Translations under genes and position numbers: made by a program
Assembly (NCBI GenBank): GCA_015501075.1
Contig: JADNYJ010000008.1
Span: 248,001-312,000, forward strand
DNA: 64,000 bases
Origin: Gymnopilus junonius
Lineage: Eukaryota; Basidiomycota; Agaricomycetes; Agaricales; Galerinaceae
Direction of reading: 5' to 3'
In this document: piece after piece, positions 11,879 through 24,900 of the stretch
Numbering within the stretch: position 1 is the stretch's first letter
Layout: each line of letters opens with the position of its first letter
The notes under the pieces: model-generated
Database searches by the model: none
Seen by the model: the letters and a program-made list of their open reading frames with translations, nothing else
Told to the model about the DNA's origin: nothing

Positions 11879-14800
11879 CTACGTCAGGAAGGCCTTACAC
11901 TTCTTGAAGGATTCGCTATTTACTAGTGACGCAAGATCTTTATCTTGGAGGCGATCCTGTAATTTTCCCCCAAATCTGGCTATCCTATGCATCGTAATCG
12001 CGAATTGTAAAGCCTCGAAAGCCTGCGAAATGTCGAAAGCTTTGACCATTAAATCCATCATGAAAACATATCCACTGACAAGCTGTCATTCGGAATCAGA
12101 TCCAACTGACGTTAAATTCAAAAATGGAAGTCGACTTGCCTTATTAGACAAGCTAGATTTCCAAGCCATGACGATAGTCCCCTTGGTACCGGAGGTGACA
12201 AGCCCAAAGACGGGAAAATCGAAAACATCAAGCGTCGACAAGAAATGAGCAGTAGAGATGCACAACTCTTAATGTTCTCGTCGCTGCTCCCTCGTCTTCG
12301 AAATCTCGTTTGTATTTCACGTAGAAATATGGCAGTAAGAGGACGTCGTCCGCGGTGGGAGGGGGTCGGTGAATACTGCATGCATGATCGTACTTTTCAG
12401 GGCAGAATTGGGCTGGTCGCTTTGGGGAGATACTGGAGCAGGCGGTTGAATGTCAACTCCGTGTGATGAAATCTGCACCTGGGCACAGAGGGTGGTATCG
12501 GCTACCGTCGCAATCCCAGTAGGCTCGAATTCACGTTGGATAATGGCAGAAACGCCAGGGCTTCCATGTTGATGCCAATATGTCGAAGGGAACTTGTTAA
12601 GAAGACGAGTCGCAGCACATATTGAATAATCCACTCTTTCCTTCATGATATCTGTCCGAGGACGAGGGTCCAAGCGACATGCCTGCTTGAATTGTGCTTC
12701 GATGATAAAAGACCACACGTCCATTTGTTCCTTGTCCTGCTCGAGAGCGGGTCCTTCAACGTCCTGCTCTGCACAAGCGTTGACCTTGAAAAAGCGGATG
12801 CCTCTTTTGTGCCTAGAATCATCGTCATTGGCGTTGAATTGATGGCCACTTTAGAAGAAAAAATGACGCAACTTACAGAAGGGTTTCAGAGACAGAGTCA
12901 ATTGAACAACAAGAAAAGGTTTGGAGGAGGAGGTCCCAAGGCAGGCGGTGGTCGGTCCCAGTAAAATCGGTCACCTGGGATACTTGCTGGACAAGAAATT
13001 GGGCAATACTGATAGCTTGAAAGACAATAGGCAACCGGCTCAGTAGAATTACGCTATCCGGACTATCTTGTAAGAGGGATGTCGCTAAACGACCTGAAGC
13101 AACATGAAGCTGGTATTGCTCAAAGAGCAAACTTTGCAAATCAAAGTGAACCTCATCTGCACAAGTGAGATCATCCTGATAACCGCCAATCAATCAGCGG
13201 AAAAAGCTTTGAAGTAGTTTTAAAAAAAACGCACAACTTGCTTCCACTCAGCAGGCCAAGATACGGAATCGCAGACTTCGTCGTACAAAGCGATCATTTC
13301 ATTGACCTGTGTCCTAAATCTCCTCAAATCCTCATCCCATTCCTTAGCAAGCACCTTGACTGTATAACGCGCAATCGCATTCGCCCTCCGGTCCCAGAAC
13401 CAGACGTCATTCCTCGGATTTTTAGAGACGCGATCGAACCAGTGTGTTTGAGGGAGCGCTGCAAACCTGTCACGACGATCAATGAAGGGCCCAAAGTTAA
13501 AATGCATGCTTGTGGAAATTATGGAGGGGAGAGGGGTTGACTCACTCAGAGCATGTATAGACGTGAGAGGAGGAGACCTCGGACGCTGGCTCAACGTCGG
13601 TTTGTGCGTCGGGCTCGACACTGGAAGACATCTCGTCTGATGCCAAGGTGATGTCGTCGATTTCTTGAGCTTCAGGGGATTCTGAGACGGCAGTGTCGGG
13701 TGATGTGGAACGCTCGTCCTCCTTAGGCTTCGAATTCCATTCAACACTTGAAAATAAAATAAAAATGGGAGTCAGAAAGCATTTTCAAATCCCCATCGGC
13801 AAGAATAATAAATCGTACTCAGGCTTAGAATTAACGACACCCTCCAGCCAGGTATTCAACCCATCCTCTCGTGCCCTTGGCAAATCAACGTGTGGATTCT
13901 GCAGTGGATTATCGAGGAAATCGTGGTCCAATCTCCAACAAATTTCTCGGACTGGATTTGGAGGACGTGCCTAACACATTCAAGGAGGACCGAAAATTGG
14001 TCTTGAAGGCCCGAAATAAATTGAGCACATTGAAGGGCATCTGTGGTAATTTGGAGATTGAAAATGCCGACTGACAGGTCCCTTCTCCTGCTTCCGGCGA
14101 AGGCTAGATGAACTGGAGGCTGTGTATAAAGCAATTTCAGTCCCTTCTCCATTAACTCGCTGAACAAAAAAAAGACATGCCAAAGGGGAAGCATAGTTAA
14201 CGCAAAGATTGAACTCCCTCTCAAAATCGGCAATCCAACCCAGAACTACCCTCGCACTCGTAACGGGCCCTCCATCGGTTTCGGAAGACAGTACGATACC
14301 AATAGTAGGGATAGAGATTCCCAGGGACAATCGTTGGTATACAGCGCTGCTCACGAGAGACAAGATGTTGTCTTCATCTGCGACACAGATAACTGGTACA
14401 AAACAGTTAGTACGTCCACCTCGTCCTGGAACAATATGTCCATCAAATGGAGCCTCTATTTCTTCCAAAGAATCCAGAGTCGATGGAGCAGAGGCGATGT
14501 TCCCTGATGACAGAATGTTACCTTGCGCGGTTGTAACTATCACAACAATTCTTACCATTGACTTGTGCACTGGTACTTCTTTTAGCTTCTACATCAGCAG
14601 CGCTTTGGACGACACTGGTCTTAACTAATTGAGTGAGACTTTGAATAAGAATGTCAACACATGTAAGACATCAAATGGCGTGCCTTCGATGTGGCGAGAA
14701 TCAGTCTCTTTTTCTTCTAAGCCCTTTATCCTGAACACTGAACAAATCATAAGATTGGCTCTGCCACACATGACAGGAGAATAAAAATCGTTCGATGGTG

Positions 14801-15160
14801 CTGTTCGAGGCAATAGAAAAGGAACTTCAGATCTACATCTCAAGCAAGGTCAAATTTCTTGACTTCCAAACAAACATGCAAGCTCGACTGACAAGATAGC
14901 CGCATTCCCTGAAATGCAATAGCAACCGAAGCGATCAAAGAGGCATAAATGCAATTGTCGCACTGAGATTGAGAAGGATTGCCAGCTGTGAGATTTTTGA
15001 GGTTCCGCACACGAAAAAGATGTTTGTCTGAAGCAGCCGTAGATGTCATTTGCTGTATTTCATCTTGGTGTCGAGATGACGCAATGCTACCTCGTCTGAG
15101 ATGGAGATGAGAATCGAGAGGCAATATGCTTGACTTCCTGTGGCCATGAGATCGTGTCAT
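11879..15160 (-). CDS. Unrecognised multi-exon basidiomycete gene (approximate limits)
   Basis: Several minus-strand segments have clear coding character and are separated by intron-like gaps, but I could not build a complete verified model, and it could be two genes. From 5' to 3': MTRSHGHRKSSILPL at 15160; ILIQSLTQLVKTSVVQSAAD near 14600; PFDGHIVPGRGGRTNCF and PVICVADEDNILSLVSSAVY near 14300-14450; HVDLPRAREDGLNTWLEGVV near 13850; an acidic Ser/Glu-rich stretch near 13600-13750; HWFDRVSKNPRNDVWFWDRR and EWDEDLRRFRTQVNEMIALY near 13250-13450; LHVASGRLATSLLQDSPDSV near 13050; YWHQHGSPGVSAIIQREFEP near 12550; and a C-terminal exon with AFDISQAFEALQFAITMHRI ending at 11879. The product appears large, cytosolic or nuclear, with no membrane segments noted. 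I recognise no named domain. Confidence 0.55.
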
Positions 15161-15565
15161 TGACCCGATGAATTATAGACCTCGATAGTAGCATGGGTGT
15201 TGAACAAGTCTAGGTCACACCGAACCCCACAAGCTAAAAGTAGTACAGTGACGTCACGCGACAAGCGGGTGTGATCTGAACCAAGTCAGGCAAACCAAGG
15301 GAGGAAACCAAGAATACCGACGCTCAAAGTATATAATATCATTGTTGAAATGAACTTCACGATTGCGTCGCCACGCACTGGAAAGGGGGGAACAGAGCGC
15401 CCAGACTTGCAGCTAACCTAACTATCATCATTCGGTATCACAATGAGCTTACAACGTGAAAGAAACAAAGGTTTGAATTGGATGCCAAAAGAGGGCCTTG
15501 ACCCTTCCCAGTCTATCCATACCACACTAGCAGCTGTACATCCCCAATACGCATCATCCTCAGGC
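15161..15565. other. Intergenic between two minus-strand genes
   Basis: Holds the promoter of the unrecognised gene starting at 15160 and the 3' flank of the eIF2-beta gene. A TATA-like AGTATATAAT lies near 15327. No gene is seen on either strand. The plus-strand frame at 15443-15652 is mostly antisense to the eIF2-beta 3' end and is not called. Confidence 0.5.
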
Positions 15566-16980
15566 TCAACCCGTTTTATTCCTGCTCCTCTTCCCAACTT
15601 GGGCCTGGAATCCACTCTTGATCGCATTAACCGACCGTCTACTCCCACATGACTCGCATGCCATAAAGAAGATACGGTTCTCCTTCGTCAGGAGGGTGTC
15701 GGGTGATTTGCAGGTTTTGCAGGTAACGTATTCGACTGTGGAAGGGGGTGGTTAATGATAATCGAACTATGACAAAGCGCGAGAGGATCAGACATACCCA
15801 TGTAACGACGTAAAACGTTCTCGATTTGTTTTTGCTGGAATCGACCTTTGATGACCAGACGTCCGGCACCGTCAACGCTTCCTGTCGTACCCATTTCAGC
15901 GAACAGGTATTGGATGACATGCTCGGGCTAAAGAAAAGAAAGAAAAGGGCCGTCAGAAACAGTACTTTTGCGACGCAGGGCAATCACGCAGGAAAATAGG
16001 CATACCTGACGATGCATCTTCTTACAGATATCGCCGACATTGGCAAAGATAGACTTCTTGTTTCCTTCTCTGAAAAGTTGAGGAGGCGCGATGGTGTAGC
16101 GCTTCTTGGAAGCGGTGGAGAGGAGAGAGGGGTTCGCAGCATGCAGGAGGGCGTAGAATCGGTGTAACAGCTATATCATACAACCTGTCAGACGATATGA
16201 TGACATGAGCTGAAGAAAGAAAAAACTGACCTCTGGGTATGTATAGTCACGATCGCTCTTCAGCCATGGCTCATTACCCGAATCTACTCCAACAGGCACA
16301 TCTCCAGGTTGCGCGAACGGATCTTCGCCCAGTTCTGACTCGTCAAGGTTATCAAGGTGCGACCCATCAGGCTCGAGACCGTCCTCGTCCTCGTCCTCAT
16401 CTCCTCCCTCCGCCTTTGCTGGTTTGGATTTGGCAGCGTCTTCGGCTTTAGACTCGTTGAGCTCCTTCTCGAAAGCGTCAAGGTCAAAGTTTGCCTTTTT
16501 CTTGCTCTTCTTCTTCTTCTTCATGTCGGAGAAGTCTAGGTCGTCAGCGGTGATCGTTGCTGCCTCAGCTGGAACACCATCTTCGCCTGTTTTGAGCGGT
16601 GTAGATGTCCCAGAGTCATCACCCTGAAAAATAGTGCCAATGTTAGTAATCCATTCGACCAGCAGAGGACGCAGACGAACAAAATCCAACGGAATCTCTT
16701 TCTTCTTTTTCTTCTTCTTCATATCGCCAAACATCGCCTTGAAATCCTCATCCTCCTTGTCCTTCTTCTCTGACTTGGCCTCGCCAGACTGTGCCATGCG
16801 CTCGTGAGCGGTGGTCGGACCCAGATCTACGGCCTCTCCATTGATGGTGGTCGAGTCGATGGTCTCTGGGGCAGGTTTTGTGGGGTCAGCATCGGCACCG
16901 AGAGGATCCTCGATAAAGTCGACTTTCTTCTTCTTGCGCTTTTTGAGCGAAGGGTCGAATAGTGGTTCTTCTGAAGCCAT
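15566..16980 (-). CDS. SUI3: Translation initiation factor eIF2 subunit beta
   Basis: Beta subunit of eIF2, which carries initiator Met-tRNA to the 40S ribosome. Five exons: 16681-16980, 16231-16623, 16006-16170, 15798-15927 and 15566-15735 (1158 nt, 385 aa). Three lysine blocks, at about residues 13-19, 88-94 and 135-143, are the K-boxes that bind eIF5 and eIF2B. The C-terminal half has the conserved [33 protein letters not shown] and [12 protein letters not shown] stretches, and the zinc ribbon C-x2-C-x17-C-x2-C (CKTC...CESC) followed by GSRRSV. Its start lies 177 bp from the divergent ATP synthase gamma start. All five exons join in frame with standard splice sites; no lesion is seen. Confidence 0.96.
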
Positions 16981-17157
16981 TTTTGTAGGTTGAATAAGAA
17001 AAAGAAGAGAGATAGCTTTAACAGATCTGACTCGAGATCATGTCCTTCCTTAGAAATCAAAATCCAAACTCCGCCATTGTGGGAATAAACAACTGCAAAG
17101 CCGAGTGTGCCCGAGTCCTCCCAGTGCCAACGGTGCCCTCAAAAAACTATTCTCCCA
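16981..17157. promoter_or_regulatory. Divergent promoter of eIF2-beta and ATP synthase gamma
   Basis: Only 177 bp separate the two start codons, so both 5' leaders and core promoters must lie here or overlap. I see no clear TATA box; the plus-strand half near 17100-17157 is C-rich. The close head-to-head spacing is an observation; shared regulation is inference. Confidence 0.55.
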
Positions 17158-18400
17158 ATGTCGTCCCTCCTCGCCCGCCGCGCTGTTGCCCGCGCCGTCC
17201 AGGTGCCCTTGGGCGCTGCCCCACCCAGCGCCAGGAACATGGCCACCCTCCGTGAGATTGAGCTGCGTCTCAAGTCCGTCAGGAACATCGAGAAAATCAC
17301 AAAGGTCTGCTTTTCAGCGCGTTCTCTGCGGCAGTTTCGTGCTCAAGGTTGTGTGTTGACAGTCGATGAAAATGATTGCGTCCACCAAGCTCGCAAAGGC
17401 CCAGAGGGCCATGGAGGCTGGAAAGCAATACGGTATTGCCAACAAGGGTTCGTCTCGTCTTGATTTCTCACCTGAGACGCAAACCAGACTAAAATTCGCG
17501 CTCTATCATATCTCCAGAGGTCTTCGAACACGTCCCTTCAGACAAGCCCACCCCTAACAAACTCTTCATCGTCGTCTCCTCTGACAAGGGTCTCTGTGGA
17601 GGCATCCATTCCTCCGTCTCCAAAGCCACCCGAAGGGCCGTTGCCAACGCCGAAGACTCACCCCTCGCCGCCGCCGCACCCAACGACTCCCAAGTCAGCG
17701 CGGACTCCCCTATCATGGTCATCGGCGACAAATCCAAGGCTCAGCTCCACAGAGCACTCGGTGGCAACCTCAGACTGACCTTCAACCAGATCGGGAGGGA
17801 CATTCCTACGTTCGCGGATGCTGCCACTGTCGCGGATTTGATCACGCAGAGTGGGGTGCAATATGATGCTGTTGTGTTGGTGTACAACAAGTTCGTGTCG
17901 GCGATCTCGTACGAGTCTGCTTCCGTGCAGGTTAAGGGTGCTGAGGCGTTGAAGGAGAGCAGTACGTGATTTCATTTATTTATGGAGTATTCGAGTTCTA
18001 ATGTTTTCCAAGGCTCCTTCAGCGTATATGAGAACGAGGATGATGCCACCAAGGACCTTGCTGAATTCTCCCTGGCCAACGCTATCTACGCCGCTCTTGT
18101 TGAGGGACACGCTTGCGAACAGAGTGCTCGGTATGTTTTTCCCAAAAAAAAAATCCCATCGTCAGTAGTACTTAATCCTTTCTCCAGTCGTAACGCCATG
18201 GACAACGCCTCTAAGAACGCCAGCGACATGATCTCCTCCCTCCAGATGCAATACAATCGTGGTCGCCAAGCCGCCATCACTAACGAGCTGGTGGATATCA
18301 TCACCGGTACGTTTAGTTTCTATTAAGAACCTTCTTTTTTGGTTTTTTTTACCGCTGAATATTCCTGACGCGTCCTTTTACAGGTGCCAGTGCTCTGTGA
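17158..18400 (+). CDS. ATP3: ATP synthase subunit gamma, mitochondrial
   Basis: Rotor shaft of the mitochondrial F1 ATPase. Six exons: 17158-17304, 17363-17447, 17518-17961, 18013-18130, 18188-18306 and 18384-18400 (930 nt, 309 aa); the last exon is only 17 nt (GASAL plus stop). The protein starts MSSLLARRAVARAVQ, an arginine-rich presequence, followed by the family opening MATLREIELRLKSVRNIEKI, then SMKMIASTKLAKAQRAM, LFIVVSSDKGLCGGIHSS in the middle and the C-terminal helix MISSLQMQYNRGRQAAITNE. The length matches the family. I chose the ATG at 17158 because it gives the presequence and sits directly ahead of the conserved start. No defect seen. Confidence 0.96.
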
Positions 18401-19721
18401 GCGTGAGAGGTGATGTAGAAAATACCTGAATGATGATGATAGACGTTGTGACCTTTGCTGCTGCTGCTTCTTTCTTCCGCTCATTGACTTGTCGTCCTCC
18501 AATATAATATTTGGAAAATTAATCCCTTGCTATGGTCGTGTGTTCGACAGGACAAGTGTTTGGTTAGTGCCAACCATCATCCGCATGCGAGCTCGCAGCC
18601 CAGCCATCTCAGCTTCCGTGTGACAGCACGCTTAACCTTTGGTTGCCCACTTGGTTTATCGTATCAGCACTCTCGCAGAGCACTTCATCAAAAGAACCAG
18701 GCAGCCCCATATCGTTCTTTTTTTCTCCTCATTTCTGATATGGCTGCAAACCAACTTGGCCAGGATCTGGATCAAGATTCTAGATCTCATGTTGCAGGAC
18801 TTTCGTCTTAAAAGAGGATGTGATCTTGCATACCCATTTCTCGTGGACAGCAGGTTGTAGGTAGGTTAGTGCACTCACTCACCTGGTGAGGGCTCGAAAT
18901 CAGGCGCCTGTCGAGTAAGTATTTCCGAATTGTTTCTTATATGTCCAATTTTTTTGCGTGGTGGGGTTGTAGAGTGCTCCAGATCCTTTCAGAGAAAAAA
19001 TGACCTCAAGAGAAAGAGTGAGATCTGTCAAAGTATTCTTGGTCGGCACGGGTGTGTGAAGGCATTATGTCAAACAGTTACGGCCTTCACATTTTTGTTC
19101 TACAGCCCATTCACACTCGCTTGTATTATGGGACCTCTGAATGGCGAATTTATGCGGTGGAATACTCACGACGCCCTTTAGTGCCAAAAGTTAGACTGGT
19201 AACAATTTTTTACGGCCGTTTTGCCATATTATTTTTTTTGATGAACATTTTAGGTCATCTCACAGACATGCCTGCCGGCGCTCGTCGCCAGACAGCGCAG
19301 CTTTCAAAAAGTTCTCTTTCTGAGCTATTTCATTGTTGGAGGACTGGTACTAGGGGTGAGCTAAAAATAGACTTAGCGCTCATCTGAGGGGGTTACTAAT
19401 AGCCCTCTGATTTGATTTGATATACGTAAGGTAGCTGGAGGGAGCTCCATGTTGGCTGCTCAATCAGAACTGTATTAGTGACTTCATGGTAATACATCAA
19501 GGTGATGATATGTTATCTGCATCCTGGTGCGTCAATTTTGTTTGGCCTCACGAACAACACGTGTGGAACTATCGCGATCTGATACTAGTCGACCATGAGT
19601 AATATAAAATTGATGTTCTTACGTCGATGACAGGGTGAGAGGCCAACGCTATCATCAAACAAATTCTGTCTTGGATTTAGACCATTCACCTTCCTCTGTA
19701 TCGAAAGGCCAAATCTCGGTC
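18401..19721. other. Intergenic, nothing recognised
   Basis: No supported gene on either strand. The first 120 bases should be the ATP3 3' untranslated region. Short open frames at 18527-19387 show no conserved motifs. Confidence 0.45.
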
Positions 19722-21694
19722 ATGGGCGTTGGTGAATTTCTTGCTGGATTACTTCAGGGCTCAGGACTTCGGTACCTTGTCAAGATTAATCGCGCATACT
19801 ACCAACAAAGCCTCATTTTGTTTACTGCTTGTCGTTACATTCCGATTCCTGAGCCATCTCAGACTGGCAGAGAGACTCAACAAGAGAAGGATTTGCAAAT
19901 GTGAGTGCATGCCCTTTACTAAAGTCCAGCTATATGGGCGTAATATGCATTGAATAAAAACCCAGACTTTTTAGGTCAATTGAACATGCATTACATGCAG
20001 GGGCTACCCGAAGTGACAATGCTGCTACGGCCTTTGAACTTGCGGACAGGCAGCTTCAGAATTATATCAAAGCATACAACGTATACCTTGAGTATGCCAC
20101 AAACAAGCTTCATTCCTCATAGGATAACGAAAAAACATTCTCTAGCAAAAAGGAAGGTCGGAGGGGCATTGTACAGCCTGATGCAATGCGAAATGCAGCA
20201 AAGCAGGATCAATTAGCCACAAAGCATTTGACTGAGATTACTACCTTGGTTGAAAAGAAGGTGAGAACTTGATTTTTTTTTCGCTTGCTTCTGTGAACAC
20301 ACTTTACATACAGCTCAAGGAGTTGAAAACAGTTCCGCAGCTTGAGGTTCCGATGCAATTTTGGTTTGACAATCCCATCAGATTCACGAATCTCAAACCC
20401 ACGTATAATTCGCATCGCGTAGATGAAGGTATGGGATTATTTTTTCTTACTATACATAAAGTCATCTGGAATGTTGACGAAAATAGTTAAAATTGAAGAG
20501 ACGGCCAGTCTAGGCATGCTGCTACACCGCTTAATGGAATTCACTTCTCTGTATGATAGTGGAAATGATTCTCAGAAGCTGTGGAAAAAGGTTCGACTTG
20601 TACAGTACCCACAGTTTTACGCAGTATTCCCAGCCAAAAAGGAGACCTTCGATTCAGCAGCTAGAGATATGGAGGACGAAGACGGGCAGAAGACCAAGAG
20701 AATTTCTTCTCTTGAACCCTGGAGGAAAGTCAAGGAAGTTACGAATTCAAGAACTAAAGGAAATCCTTTACAACTTATCATGGACCGAAAGCCGGAGGAC
20801 GGAAGAACAGTCCATTTGAAAGACGGTAGTGTTGTCATCCTTACCGATGACTATAGAAACGGTTGGCCATTAGAAGATTCAGAAGCCATAATTGTGGCAC
20901 GCAGGAGGAGTATGTTATCGCATTTATAGAGTATATTGACCAGTTTCTTGTCCACTTACTCATTTCTAGCATATTCTTATTCGCTTGTTATCCTTCAGAG
21001 TGGCACCTCGTCGACTGCGACAGTAAGCACAAACGTGAATGTGAGTGGTATCCATTCATCTGACATGGTGAATTTCCTGACATGTGTCGAAAAGAAAATG
21101 CCCATTCCAAGACTCGCACCCAACCCTGCGGCACAAGCTCCAGTACTCCATTATCCAGCATATGTTCCAGGATCGGATGCTTATTCAGTGGCTTCGAGTT
21201 CGACTTTGGTTGGAACAGCTTCCGCGTCATCTTTGACGGTCACGGTGGGTAGATCTGTATTATTGTACCGGTATTCAGAGGATGACCAAGTCCCCGACCT
21301 TGTTCTTCGAAAAAAAGATGCCCACACCTGAGCTGGCACCACTATCACAACAGCCTAAAAAGGCTCCAATTTATCCAACACCGATCCCGGAGTTCGTCAA
21401 CCAACTAATAGCATTCCAAGCAAGCTGCCGGCTGGAGGAAATCCTTCAAACCCAGCAGAGTTGTCCGGCGCCGTCATTGCCGCTGACCCTCCTACTTCAA
21501 TAAGGAGCCATGCCACTGTGGAGCAAGTTAACGAGGAAGAGGACAACAGCGACAACGAAGGAGCCGACGGCGGAGTTGCCCTACCTTCGTACAGAGGAGG
21601 CGTCGTTCACAGTACAGGAAGTATCGGGGTGACCCAGGTTGCAGCGAAGAAGAAAAAAAAGAGAGGCCTGTGGGGGTTCTTCACGGGTTGGTAA
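19722..21694 (+). CDS. Unrecognised multi-exon gene
   Basis: Several plus-strand exons join sensibly. A first exon, perhaps starting at 19722 (MGVGEFLAGLLQG) or at 19635, ends at 19900. Exon 2 from 19975 has SIEHALHAGATRSDNAATAF and a stretch to VEKK at about 20261, and needs a 42-nt intron or has an in-frame TAG at about 20120. Then come LKELKTVPQLEVPMQFWFDN, the large VKIEETASLGMLLHRLMEFT exon with SVVILTDDYRNGWPLEDSEA, a short exon with YSYSLVILQSGTSSTATV, and Pro/Ala-rich exons ending in an acidic segment and KKKKKRGLWGFFTGW. The last part needs one frame change at about 21390-21420. Cytosolic character with a disordered tail; no named domain recognised. Boundaries and start are provisional. 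Confidence 0.5.
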
Positions 21695-21946
21695 ACGGCT
21701 GATCAGCGGATCATGGAACACTTGTTGCATCCCCGCATATTGCCTCGCACTGCAGCGGGCAGTCCTTATCTCATTTCCTAGCTGTCAGGGTCACAAAGTC
21801 ATATTGCACAGCATAATGATTATACATGGAACCCGTATCGCATGACCACAACCATTACAAATGAGAAGGGTGCGAGGAGTTGGTGAGACATGAGAGTTGT
21901 ACTTCGACGACAAGAGTGGAACTTCGATAGGATCAAGGATCAAAGG

Positions 21947-24900
21947 TCAGATTCCAGAACTCCAAAGCTCCGTCGTCCATGTTGGTATCATTGTCCACGA
22001 CGGAAGTGCCACCGAATGACGTGGGGCTGAGGGGTCAGTGAGGAAATTGTAACCAAGAGCGTTAAAGGAAGAAAAGCCATCGTCGGATGACGTGGCCTCC
22101 AAGGGACTAACAGTATCACCTAAGTTGAAGGAGGGAACGAAAGGAGCCATTGGGAGCGTTTGACCGCCCAACATGCCTGGGAATCCCGCGAGCTCCCTGC
22201 TGGGGTAGTGATGAGACGAATTTCCGTTGCCAAAACCATGAGTCTGTCCAGAGATTGAACCCTCACCGTTGAACGCGTGATTGCCGACGGTCGAGGATGA
22301 GGTATCTTCAGAGTTGGAAAAAGAATAGGGCTGAGGGTATCCTTGGAATGAAGAGCGATGAGCGAAGGAAGTATTGGCATAATCGGGGACAAGAGGGCTG
22401 GAACCGGGGCTTGGACTACCTGTGTACGCACTGGGAGCTCGCAGAGCCCATTGATCCGGAATACTGGACGGGCTTGAGGAGAAAGACGAGGAGAAAGAAG
22501 AAGCCGACTTGAGAGGAGCCTGGATCGCGATCGGAGAACTGGTGGACTGGACAGAAGAAAGGTTGGCATGGGGTGTTATATTCTGCTCGAAACCAGAAAC
22601 GCGAGAGATCATGATTGTGGGTGAAGTGGTACTGGGAGGCGTGCAAGGAGCCACCGACCCTTCACTAGCAGAGTGGGCACGAGAATGAGAGGAGCGATGG
22701 CGTCTGGGCTGGGTAATCGATGAATGCCTGCGTGCGTGGCCTTTCGATGAAGAACGAGACAACGATGAAGGGACATCACCAGCATCGTCATCGTCGTCAA
22801 CAAAGACCGGAATCTGCAGGGTATCGGACCTAGACGGCATAGATGGGCCTGCCAAACGTTGCAGGACTGGCCTGAGCTGTTCATGCATGAGATTATCCAA
22901 TATACTAGCAATGTTAGTTGCACATTGCCAGGACTTTCCAATTTCCTGTAGGTACTGCATGACAAGTTTCTGCTGATTCAAAGAGTGCTGAAGCTCTTTC
23001 TTTGCAATGCGGACGCCAGAGCCAGCTTGCATTGCGGTCAACAGATAGATTGTACCCGAGGAGAACACAGCTTGGATCAGGGTGATGGGTGAGTACCGAA
23101 GACTGTACAGAGATCGCCATGTCCCAAGGAGTTCCATGATATTCTCTGCGGCACGTCGACATAGCTATAGTCAGATTATGTAAGCAACTCAATACCGGAG
23201 AATTGAAATCATTTTACCTTGACATGGTCGATTTCCCTGGCCGTGCTGTAAATCGGCTTGTGCTTCCTGAAGAATGGGCGGTGCAGTAGAATAAACAACC
23301 ACCAATAAGCGATGTGGAGCATCAGCTTATGGGGCGTCGCCGTAGGCCGTGATTTAACCGTGATCTCAAGCTCTGGCGGCAGCTCATTACGCCAGGTGTT
23401 GAGCTTCAAACTTCGGGGCGATCAGGGCGGGCGAACGGTGAAGGGAGTAGCTAGATTTACTTACTCAATTTCACTAATCAACTCATCAATCGGTACAGGT
23501 CGATTTCTGGTTCGGTTGAGGTTGTTGCTGTGGTTGAAAAAATGATTAAGTGCTGTAAATCGTAAATCGTAACAAAACGCAAGAACCTACATGACCTCCA
23601 TGATCGGCCTGGATATTACCAGAAGCTGAGCTGTCGCAGCAAAATTTTTCGTTAAATAATTCGGCTGTGGCTCCAACCCCGACGGCAAATGAACCCAAGG
23701 CATTTGGTCTAGTTCATCGTCCACGTATGGCAACTCGACCTCCTTGTCATCCATGCCTGGTATTGACAGGCAGAATTCGCGACCGACATAGAGTGACCAG
23801 CATACGTCTTGCGTGAAGGTCGTCCAGTTGGTCCACTGACGGTCAAGCTTGTCTGACTCGTCGATGAGCCCATCTTTGACCCACTGGGAACAATCGACGT
23901 TGAGGCCCACTAAAAAGTTTAAAGATAAGAGAGGGTACAGTGCATTGGCAAGAGTGACGCACAAGCCTGAGCCATACGGGCACTCATCCCTATTAAGCAG
24001 AGCACCAAAAGTCATTAGGTGGACGGCATAAGATAACGCAACCTATGCTCACCGAAGTACATGTACCCCAGGGTCTGGTCGCCTTGTGAGCTGTGAAAGC
24101 TCGCCAGGATGTCTAAGGCATTAACAACACTCAGGTTTGGCTTCTGACACTCAGCCTCTATCCAACTCTTGGCTGTGTTGGCGAAGTACTGGCGGACCCT
24201 CAGATCCCGGAACTTGTAGTCATCCAGGAACGCCAGGCCCAGGGAGACCAAGGCGTTGTGGAGCATAGGGGAGTAGTGAGGCGTCTTGGGAGGATGGTGG
24301 CCGGGTGGGACGGAGAGTGCCCGGTACATGTCCCTCAGAAATAGAGCAGGCACGATCCGCAGGCACCAAGAGGTGAAGAATTTGAATAGGAGATCGAGGG
24401 CCCTAAATGACGATGCTGTCAGTACCGGGCACACAGGAAGGCGATGAGATCCTTACTTGTCATGAGACTTGCGATCCAGGTCTGCGATCTTGGGCAGGTG
24501 CCGCGACCAGTCGAAACCGGGATTGCCATTATCGTCACTGACGCCGTCGACAAGGAGGACGTAGGTAGCACCTGGATTTGCTGCGAGAGCGGGGAACCTT
24601 GAGGGCTGAGTTGGGGGTTCTACGGACTCAAAGCGGAAGGGGGCTGTGTTGCCATAGTGGTGTATTAGGCCACCTTCAATCTGTCAAAGAAATAATAGAT
24701 CCCTCAGTCATGTAACAAGAGATAAGACCAAGGCGAGGTATACATACCTTGAGGCTCTGCGTAGGCAGACATATCTCTTTTGTCGGGTCTGCGTCCGAGT
24801 TGACGTCGTTATCGTCCCCAGTAATGAGTGAGAACTCGAGGTCGAGGCCATAGATGTCGGTCGATGAACCAAGTCCATTAGTATCGATAGGTCGGTGAGT

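Noticed and set aside
15443..15652. Plus-strand 69-codon frame as a small gene
   Set aside because: Its 3' half is antisense to the last exon of eIF2-beta and it has no recognisable motif.
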